From Ascaris suum (taxonomy: Eukaryota; Nematoda; Chromadorea; Rhabditida; Ascarididae), in assembly GCA_013433145.1 (NCBI GenBank), contig CM024168.1:13756868-13820867 (forward strand): a stretch of DNA of 64,000 bases, read 5' to 3'. Made by a program: the position numbers and the translations under genes. The notes beneath the pieces are model-generated. The model was not told where the DNA came from. It did no database searches and was given only the letters and a program-made list of their open reading frames with translations. This document shows positions 54,701-64,000 of this stretch, piece after piece. Position 1 is the first letter of the stretch. Each line of letters begins with the position of its first letter.

Positions 54701-56819
54701 GAGATAAGGTTGTTGCTCATCCCTTGGGAATCGAAGCGAACGCCGTTACCGAAGTGATTCTGTGAACGAAGACGCAAGTCTTCGGTAGAAAGGGAGAGTG
54801 CTCTCAGGTGAGAGGAAACAGCCACAAAGGCCTGAATGGACATCACGTGTATGAGTATATGACGTTTTACAATATGTTTGTATAAAACAATATTGTTTAT
54901 TTGAGTCGACTGATTCCATTGGTCTATCAGTGCGAACGACAAAGCCGCATAGAATAATACAATTTGGCAGTAGACATCAAACTGCATTGCTCACATTGTG
55001 GGTATTACGTACAGAGGGACGAGGCAGTTTGGATAAAGCTTAAAAAACTGCCATTTTAATTTCTACTCATTCCATTTGATTAAATCAACTGAATCTAAGC
55101 CAGCAATGTCCACTGCTCAAGAATGATGATAAAAATGTGATGGGAAGTAAGGGAATTCAGCTCTTTCGCATTCGAAAAGAACCCGATCGGATGAATACTG
55201 AATCATCATAGCAACAAGTGAACACATATAGAGTCGAAGTGCGGCGACTATCATACAGATTCCGGCAAAGTATCTCGCCTTGGCTACTTTTATGAGCGAT
55301 CAGCGATGCGAACTACGCGGTAGGGAAAGGTTTTCGAGTTATCTGCATTAAGATTGCAAGATTATTCCCCTATTTCTTATAATTTCGCTAATTATAACCC
55401 ATTTCTTTGCTGGGATTGCCACTTGTTCGCAAAAGAATATGCTGCATCTGCGTATCGTGCTAGGCAAGCTGTTACTTCAACGAAGTAACAACTCGTTTGG
55501 ATTGCTCCTGACGTTGCGCAGCGTGTTGTTTACCTGGGAAAACGCATTCAAAAGTGCTTCGCTTATTTCAGTAATGATTCCACTGTCTGAAAAGCGGATC
55601 GGAACAACTGTCCACTTGGCTGACAATATCATCGGCTGTCAGTTGCATACTGCACCTGTCACTAGAAGGAGTGGAGGGGACAAAAAAAGCGAAACGACGC
55701 CAAATCAGCCAAAGTATTCAGTGACATTCCAATAACTAAAAATCACACCATGTACCAGACAGCATTGGTCACCGGCTAACTGTGCTGCTACTGGATTATC
55801 AATAAATACTGCAGTAATGATGTCATCAGAAGTAAAGAATCGTGGATCACGGGCGGGCTACATGACATCGCCGGAAGTAGGCCAAGTCAGAAAAGTGGGG
55901 CTCCAGCTGTTGTATCTACAACTGGCCATGGATGCATCTGCGCTGTGCACTAACACCATCGAAGGACCTCATCTCACGAGAAAAGCAGCGGCATGGACTT
56001 ATATTTAAAAAACACCGAGCGCTCTTCGGCATTAAAGCATACAAGTGACCGATTTCATCTACCTCCAAACCATATGCAAAACTCCCCAGCAAGACGAAAA
56101 AATGCCCTCGTAGATTTTTGTGCCCAACAAAACTGCTCTTCACCCGGCCAAGAGCATTTTCTGAGGCGGAGGAAAGGAGAGGGTAACGTGAAAATTTTGA
56201 GCGCTTGCAAAGAGAAAAGAAGCCGTATTAAAAAAGATATCTATGCACCGATAAAAGAGGTCAGCGCGGGTCAAATCTCACTGCCTTAAAAGGAAAGTCA
56301 ATTTCCGATGCACGTTTAAAAACCTCCTGGAGAGACAGATGCACCTCGTAAATAGCAGCGTTTAGCTACGAGCCAAACGGTCACAAATGCACAACACAGA
56401 AATACTCAACAAACAAATGGCAGGCACAAAATTAAGGAACCAATTTCCCTTATCGTCTCGGCCTGCTATTGCTGTCTGAAAGGATTTTCGCAAAAACGGT
56501 TCAAATTTCAATTGTTGTAACAGCATTCTCACTATTAAAAGGTGTTTTCGTCCTAAAAGAAACAAAAATTCTTTGAATCGCCAATTTATGGACAGTGTTT
56601 ATACTTATACGACTCCCAGCAAATCGAAAAGGATCTCACATGGGTGGAAGAAAAGTTACACCTGCATTCCATACAAATCTTTCATCTTGTGGCCTGTAAG
56701 ACTCCATTAGTATCCATGAAAAATCCGCAGCAGCATTCAACTCTCCCCTCCCCCTCCTCTCCCACATTCATCTTCTGCCGATATAAATATAAAAATGAGT
56801 ATCAAAACGAAAGCACAAC
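51799..56819. other. Intergenic region, no supported gene
   Basis: This separates the channel gene (+) from the SNRNP27 gene (-), which converge. The longest non-repeat open frame of the window (52477-52944 +, 155 codons) is here. It has a hydrophobic stretch and several Cys, but no motif, no matching neighbours and no recognised relative. A minus-strand frame at 54160-54315 ends at a good GTAAGC donor and looks exon-like (GEHMRNALY, NVLPWLHGRLL), but no partner exons were found. Minus-strand 54646-54987 and plus-strand 55439-56289 are open but unrecognised. Poly(C) occurs near 54511. Confidence 0.4.
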
Positions 56820-59800
56820 TTATGCAACATAATCAAGAGGTCTGTTGAATCCGCCCTTCCTGTTCATGTACTGTCGATATCGTCGCGGCTTGTTTATTTG
56901 CACTGCACCTTCACTGTTACCTGGCACCTGAAATCGAGTTCCATACTTCTCTTGCAATGCCTTCTAAGTTTATGCAATGAAAAGCAACCAAACGCTCAGG
57001 CTTTGTAATCTGGTTAACGAAACGGGGAATAAATCACCAACGTTATTAAAAAATATTGTTCAGGTCACAGTGAATGTGAAAAAAAGGAAGAGGACCTGCT
57101 ATCGGCGGGGCAATCAGACTGCTCATTAAAATATCGCTGATACTCCGCAAAGTCGCCTTCTACACTGCTCAAGTTATAAAAGCTCTCTTTCTTTATAAAC
57201 GACCGTTGCTCCTACAACGAATGAACTCACCAGTCACGTGTGACAATGCTCAAAGCGGAAATACCCATTTACTCACTTTTTTGTTTTTTGTTGTATCGAA
57301 GCCAACAAATCCCATCAACTTTGCCATCTCTTTATCGACACCTTTCAGCGAGTCGACGTCGATCGCTTCCTCTTAAATAATCTTTCATTATAAGAGATTC
57401 TCCTCTCTCCTTTTTACAAATGACAAAAAAGCGTTGAAGCAAACAACTTTCGCATACTTTTTATGGTTCCCATTTCGAGACACTGAAATAAATAAATAAA
57501 TAAAACCTAAACGCAATACCGCCTATCCGCTTAATAAACCGACAGTTGCACTACTAAATGATCCTGCCAGTCTAGATGACAAATTTTTGTTACTTATCCG
57601 TACTTAGTCGGTAAGACTTCATACCAGCGGGCAGACATTTCGACAATTTATTGCAATTGACAACCCACACGCGCTTATCACTTTTATCTGATCTTGGTGA
57701 AATCTGTGACCTCGACTTCATTTGAACAGTAGTCTTTTACACCAATCTCACCAACGTACTGCTGTTTGTACATATATGTTATGGTGTTTTCTTTTCGTGG
57801 TATCACCTTCTATATCATTAAGAAATATCCAGGCAATGAAAAAACCATAAATGAAACTTACGCTCTTTTTCCTTCTTCGGTTTCTTCTCGTCTTTTCTAT
57901 CGTCACGTGAGCTGAATAACGAATTATGAGAAAAGGCTGTTGAACATAGAATGTTTCACAGCACTACAGAGTAAACGACATGATTGTCGTAAACTAAACA
58001 AGAGTATAGCCGATTCTTAATTATTCTGCGAGATGTGCGGTGAATCGTATCGAAGGCAATTAGCCAAATAACGCCAAAGAGGGCACAGTTTAGCATCCAC
58101 CTCCTACAGTGAAGCCTCCGCTTACTTGGATCGCAAGTTGCCACAATGTACAACAACGCCACTATTTTCCATATCTGAGGACGCATCTCTAGACTTCACC
58201 TAAGGAATCACACTCTTCATATTCGTAGATTTAGCAAAAAAAAGAGGCTAGGATTCGAGATTGGCCAAATTTTTGAAGTCCAGTTGTCAAGTAAGGTTCC
58301 TGACCGACGACAAGGGTGCTAACTGCACAGGAAATAATCGTCGAACAAAATTAAACGCCACAAGCGTATCTAAAGAAGGAAACCGAAGGGCATTCAATTC
58401 CTCTAGAATTGATGAGGACGTAATCGAAACACCTCAAAAAAGAATAAAACATTCGTTTCGTTACTACACAGAGCATATATAAATAATGCCTGATTAAAAG
58501 TGTCGAAAAAAATCGAATCCCCGAGTGAAAACTTTTGTTTCTTCAAATTTGCCCATTTGCATATAGAAACATTGAGTTTAAAAAATTTGAAATTCTAATT
58601 CATCCTGTTTAATAGCACTCATAGTTGAAAATACATCTCTAATCACTTCAACAAATAACGTTTTTCCTAAGAGAATGGAATGTCGTCTCATTGTGGAGAC
58701 GTTTCCAGAGGAGTTCATGAGGGGGACCAAGCAAGAAACTCTATGGCCGATAATTAAGTACTTTGTTGTTCGGCTAAATACCTTCAGGTATGGACAAACA
58801 GCAGCCGAACAAAAGCACAAATATGAAAAATAAGTGCGGAAAAGCGCAGTGTGGTCTAGACCGATGCGAGCTTCTTTCAGTTCAATCCGTCACAGCAATC
58901 TCTTCAGAAACCTTCGCTACGCACAATATTCCGGCTTGCTTCCAACTGACGGTGAACAAGATTTGTGTATAATATTCTCGCAGATGTATATCAGTGCCCA
59001 TAATCCACAACGAATGTGAAAAGTCGGAAAGAATTTTCGAGTAGAGAACATCACCATATATCACACATTAAAAATGCTCTATTCTATAATGCAAGTTATA
59101 AGTGCTGTTTCCCAAGTGGACTCAGGCTCGGCTTGTCTCCAAATGGGGGATCAGCTTGTAACAACTCCAGAGGATTCCGGGGTAGAAAATGAGACCGTAT
59201 GAGCTCGGAATATCTCAAGCAACACTCAATCATATCATATCCACCAAAATTTCACCGTTTCAGACTTTTAGCTGGCAAGTTGAGGGCATCGCAAACTACA
59301 TAAATCACAGAACAAAGTCGACTTAGCGCACTGTAAGCAAAACTAACAAACAGCACATAAAAATAAGCTTAGAACGAATAAAGATTGGAAAAGCAACCTC
59401 CTGGGCCTGTCCTCCGAGTCGCGTCTTCTTAATTCCTCCTTCCTCTCGCGACTTCGACTTCGCTTTCTTTCCTGTGGACTTCTTGAACGCCGTCTTTCCT
59501 GAAATCCCATCATCAAACGGCCAACATGTTTAGACCTACCTTCCAATCCTCCTAATGGCCCACAAGTTGCAAACTTCTGATTTCAATGGATTATGTGATT
59601 TCATTAAGTAACCGAATAATCACTATAATCTTGCAATATAAGAACGGCCTCTGTTCATGCAATTTACAAATCCCCCTGACTGGATATACCTCTCTCCTTC
59701 TCTTTCGTTTTTAATTCTCCTCTTCCCCAATGCAACCTGCCAGCAAGAGAGCAACATTTCTTAGAACAATGACTGCATAAACAGAATCATTTTTTCAGTT

Positions 59801-61169
59801 CAACAAGTGTTCGTGAAACAATTACACCGATGTGAAAGCTGCTTTAGGGAGCAAAATACATTTAGTGGCAAGTTTAAAGAAAAAGATACGAAACAATAAA
59901 AACCATTGACTCTTATTTTAGCCAAAACGGCATGCTCACTTGGACAGCGGGAAGGGAGGGAGTCCATGAAAGGAAACTGCACAAGTGAATCCAAAGCTAG
60001 TTTGTGGCCTCATATTACAACCCCCTCCGATTCCCCGATAGAGGCGTCGTCCCGTAAATCGAAGATATTACATCCTTCCTAATACGTGAATTCTTTCACC
60101 CTATCCGTTAGTATACCTGACTACGACGGCGAGTCCTCTCCTTGTCACGATCTGAAGTAACAGCACGAGACCTGCCTATCGAACGGGATCGGGATCGCCG
60201 ACGCCTCTCACGGTCACGATCTCCAAACAATAATAATTAAACGACATCCCATGAGTGCAGCAAACAGATGAAATGTATTTGGCCAATTCTTAGGTCACGG
60301 TTCGGGCAGTACCTTGATGGGTAGGTGGTGAGATTTGCGTTGACATGTCTATCGCTTCATTCATAAGCGCAGAAACGGGAAATAAAGCATTTCGAAGTTG
60401 CATGGAGTGAAATGCACTGTCTTAAACCTCTAACGGAAATAAAAATGGAGAAGATTAACTGTGGCTTATAAATTTGAGCGATTATATAATAACGAAGGGA
60501 TGAGCTACGATCGAAAGGGATCAGGCGGAAATATGTGAAATGTGTGTGGGGCTGGATAGTCACGACTTTTTGGGCTGAAACATGTTCGACTCGTTAGTCG
60601 AGACACAGGCGGCATCCTCTGTGACTCGTATGAACCTTATCGCGAGTGAATATAAGCGACGCTCTTCGATGTTTCCAATAAAGATACTCAAAATTGGGGT
60701 GCACTCTTCGTCATTTTCCCATGAAGAACGGGCACCTCCTGGGTGGGAAAGGACAGCAGTTAAAAAAAAGGTGACATAATAGTGCTTGCGCAGGTAACAA
60801 GTGGCTCTTAAGACTGCATCAGCAAAGCTGATCCTGTCCTAATAGTAAGCACGTGCTCAAAGGATAATAGGGGCTTCCGGAAGAGATAGGCGGCGATCGC
60901 AACGTCGTCCTCTCAGGATCCTGGTGCACTTCAGCTGGAGCTTGTTGGCTAAAAACAATTGTGTCCACGCTAGTCCTATTTTTTGTCGTTTCCTCAGACC
61001 ATCACTGCGCCATCCTAGTTTGAGAATCGCGTTCACAGTCGCTCCAGGCTGAACTTGTGCCCACGAGCCTGCTCCTCTCCCACATCGGCTCCACTACAGG
61101 GAGGCAATCATGGTCGGGAAATGCAACATAAATCTACATACCTCTACTACGACTGCGATCACGGGCCAT
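56820..61169 (-). CDS. snrp-27: U4/U6.U5 tri-snRNP 27 kDa protein (SNRNP27)
   Basis: A spliceosomal protein of the U4/U6.U5 tri-snRNP, nuclear, with an N-terminal Arg/Ser-rich region and a conserved C-terminal domain. Exons in coding order: 61142-61169, 60117-60220, 59398-59498, 57862-57911, 57277-57371, 56820-56927. They total 486 nt, giving 161 residues against 155 in human; all five junctions are in phase. The protein starts [20 protein letters not shown], continues with RS and KE-rich segments, then [13 protein letters not shown] and the hallmark C-terminus [20 protein letters not shown]. The Met of RQYMNRK (about residue 147) corresponds to a position known in C. elegans SNRP-27 to affect 5' splice-site choice when mutated. 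The last exon begins at GTGCCAG; an alternative acceptor cannot be excluded but would break the frame. Most introns are large (0.4-1.9 kb). Confidence 0.95.
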
Positions 61170-63125
61170 TGAAGTCTTATGGATTCGACGGTTTGCTGTC
61201 TGCAATAAGAACCCTTCAAAAATGCAATCTCTCACACACATACCGGAGCACAACGATCTGCTGCGAGCATTTCTACTACACTGAACATCTATTCACGTTG
61301 CGTTGAGGTCTTCGAACAGAAAAATAAACAAAAACGCTGACGAAAAGCAATAAAATTCGGAGGGAGCTGAACTAACAAGATCGATGTAATCTGAAATATG
61401 AGCAGTACGACGATTACAGTCCTAGAATATTAGCAGCATGTCCCGCTCCGGCCGGCGCCCGTCGTTATGAGCACATGACACAGGTGTCGATCACCGTCAA
61501 CGCGGAACGCATGAATATGCTAATGTAAATGTGGAATAACATGGATCGGGATAAACGACAAGGAGAGTTCATATAGCCGAGGGTTAAGATTTTAGAGTGG
61601 TAAAGGTAAATAAGGCACAGAAAGGCAGTAGAAATGGGGTAAAAATGTGAGAGAACGAGAAAATGCTGTGGAAAATTGATTATAAATTTGAACGTAATAA
61701 CCTAATTCACAATTAGTATTACCTACAGAAACAATAAGGTTACAACAATTTTGTGGGACATCCATATAGGTAAATAAGAGCCATTTTTGATAGTAGAAGA
61801 TGGCGGACGATTTATCACCTCTCAGAAGACGATAAAAGCGGAAGAAAAATTTAAAACACAATTAATATCATGAAACACGGCGATATTGGTGACAACTAGT
61901 ATTGGTGTGATTAAGTTGAAGCTGTGAGCTTGATCAAGCTAGTCTGCGAAAAAGAGCGAAGAGTGGCACCAACAACGAAAAAAGCGCAAAGGAGGGGAAA
62001 AATGTGGAAATTTGATGAAACTCGATATATAGCTGTTGTCAATCGGGTGTTCATAAGGCGCACGCTCAATAAACAAGCAAAGAAGCATCCATTCACTTGC
62101 GCTAATACGCAGCTCTATAAGTAAATTATGAAAGCGTTTAACCTATTTTGTTAAAAGTCATTCCAAAATGCTGCAATCTGAGTTGAAATAATTTACAGAC
62201 GCTAAAATCGTTGCCAAAGTTTATCAATGGGTTTTTTTCGACCACAGTGATGATAAAAATAATGCTCTTTTTTTATTTCGTATAACCATTGTACTCAACG
62301 TTTGTATCACCGATGCCATCTACCACTGCAATTCTGCGATAATATAAACACTCTCAATGAAAAAGTGGATGAAACAACCCTATCGGCGGGGTCAAGGATT
62401 CAAAAATTAGAACCTTGGTTCAAAGCATCCCTGCAGTCGAAAACGGGTGGTGAGATTTGGTGGTGGCTTTAGCGTCCGCTCAACCTTTGACTTCTATTCG
62501 ACGACTGCAACACCCCAAGTCTACTATGGCCACATTGTAGACCTTCTAATGTAATCTTAATGAATTTTAGTTTCAAAAAGCAAGCGCAACCGCCCTCAAC
62601 ACAATACCACAGAGGTCATCTCAACGCCCCTTCTTTTTTCGTGCGATGTCCACTACTCATTGGCATCCAGCCAAGTTCGAAACCGTTACTGATTGCTCTC
62701 GGCTCTCATCGACTGACCACCAGCTAGACGCCAGCTGGTCACTAGGGTGAAGCCTCCAGCGCTGGATCCAATGCGTACGATAATCCTCCAGTGATTTCGC
62801 ATAATCCACGGAAATACCACTGGTCATTAAGCCATTGCGGTTTTGTTACCGGTCATCCCTTCCTGCAGGCAAAATGCGGGAAATTTGAATCGAAATCCCA
62901 GTTGACTTAGGGCCAACATCTTGGTTTTTTCTTCTACGCTGATGAGATTAATGTCCTCGAAAATTAGGATTGGGTCGAGACCAGAATACAGTCTTGCCCA
63001 TGAAGAGAGACGAATAATAAAAGTAAAATCTGACGTGAAATGTGGTCATTGGTTCACCAAAGGGACTCGCGCGAACCTTCCGTAGCAATTCCCTGGCATT
63101 AATAAAGGTGCTGGTAACATTGCAG
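61170..63125. other. Intergenic region, no supported gene
   Basis: This lies upstream of the SNRNP27 start and should contain its promoter; no distinctive site is visible. Open frames at 61592-61861 (-) and 61924-62124 (+, basic) have no recognised relatives and no clear splice partners. If the gene model at 63126 is real, its 5' exons probably lie here or further left. Confidence 0.4.
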
Positions 63126-63470
63126 GAGCGTTAAATGAAAGGATCATTTTTCATGGCAGTATTTTCAAGACGAGCACCACGAAGGCTCGGAATGAAAAAC
63201 AGCTGAGAAATGAGCAATGGGTGGGACTGCAGGTATAAGCATGAACGGTGAAGGTTTGCTGCATTGCTTACTCATTTTCTTTGACGTTTGTTCGCCGGGT
63301 TTGTACAAGGGCATTGCTTTATCAGTAAGAAAGGTGGGATAAAGCAAGGTCAGGGTGTCACTTTATCGGAAGTCATGAGTAAGGAGGGAACGAAGGTAAA
63401 GGGACTATCAGATAAAGCGGCTGAAGAAGCGAGGGATACGTTATCAAAAGGAACGACATTTCCGCATTGA
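63126..63470 (+). CDS. Possible 3' exons of an unrecognised gene
   Basis: Two candidate exons: 63126-63232, starting after TAACATTGCAG and ending at GTATAA, and 63330-63470, ending in TGA, join in phase 0. They encode about 82 residues, very rich in Lys, Glu and Gly, with segments ARNEKQLRNEQWVGLQ and SDKAAEEARDTLSKG. The incoming phase requires an upstream exon that I could not find, so the gene is 5'-partial. The second acceptor (CAGTAAG) is weak. Minus-strand frames overlap the same bases. I do not recognise the protein. Confidence 0.28.
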
Positions 63471-64000
63471 AACGTCTGGAATAAGACTGGGTAGGATGGG
63501 TAAACATGGTCGGGTCACGGTTAATCGTTGTGTTGTTAATAGACCAGGCTGAGTTGGTTTCGTTGGGGCCATGTGTGCTGCTTTAACGTAAGTTCCTCGG
63601 GGTGCATCTTTCAAGAGCATCCCCTTTCTGCCCATACATCCCTTGGGAACCCGCGAACACGATGAAAGCTGCCGTCGTGGTTTACACCTGCAAAAGTGTA
63701 CTTCCTTAAATATGCTGTATAGAGTTCCGTAGCCTGAGAGTCATGCTCTCCAATTCATTTTAGTTCTGGCCTCAGGTTAATATTTCCATGGTATCCAAGT
63801 ACAGAAGTAAGGGTAAGGAGGAAACGGTGAAACTTTGCACTTTGCTTTTTGAATTCAAATTTCTCCACTTGATGAAGGTGCTGGATGTCATTCATTTAAT
63901 TGAAATGACCAGATGTAAATTACTTAAAAAATGTCCATCTCTGGTGAATAGACACGGTCCCATTCTCTTGCAGCATAAGGATAGACAGCATGTTGCACGG
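63471..64000. other. Window end, nothing supported
   Basis: No exon or RNA gene is convincing here. A minus-strand frame at 63444-63635 is open but has no recognised relative. Confidence 0.4.

Overview
The window is eukaryotic nuclear DNA and almost certainly comes from a nematode, probably clade V (strongylid or rhabditid). Genes are cut into many exons of 50-210 bp with GT..AG introns whose 3' ends read TTTCAG or TTGCAG. One gene has a 7-nt 5' leader directly after such a 3' splice signal, as in spliced-leader trans-splicing. Long (TA)n tracts interrupt introns, and recognisable proteins match metazoan families. There are no operon-like bacterial features, CRISPR arrays or insertion sequences. 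Most genes are invisible as long ORFs, so the models below were built by hand, joining exons through splice signals and checking reading phase at every junction. Species is not assignable from sequence alone.

Layout. 1-4.6 kb: no convincing gene; a perfect 30-bp hairpin at 1487-1560. 4.6-6.0 kb (+): an unrecognised five-exon gene of about 151 residues. 8.8-27.8 kb (-): a complete 23-exon gene for the catalytic subunit of DNA polymerase delta (1097 residues, all exonuclease, polymerase and Cys-cluster motifs intact). Two threonine tRNA genes (AGU and UGU anticodons) sit in two of its introns on the same strand. 28.6-33.8 kb (+): a divergent, unrecognised gene model with a 20-bp minisatellite in an intron. 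33.8-42 kb: repeat-rich, with a 214-bp (TA)n tract, a possible two-exon small gene, and a decayed RTE-type LINE fragment on the minus strand. 42.6-51.8 kb (+): a Cys-loop ligand-gated chloride channel subunit, about 450 residues in at least 11 exons. 51.8-56.8 kb: no supported gene. 56.8-61.2 kb (-): a complete six-exon gene for the tri-snRNP protein SNRNP27. 63.1-63.5 kb (+): a possible 3' gene end.

The genes do not form an obvious pathway: replication polymerase, splicing factor, neuronal or muscle receptor and orphans are interleaved, as is usual for nematode chromosomes. I found no clear new molecular system. The observations most worth checking are the paired threonine tRNA genes inside the polymerase gene, the three phase-consistent orphan gene models, the perfect hairpin and the intronic minisatellite.
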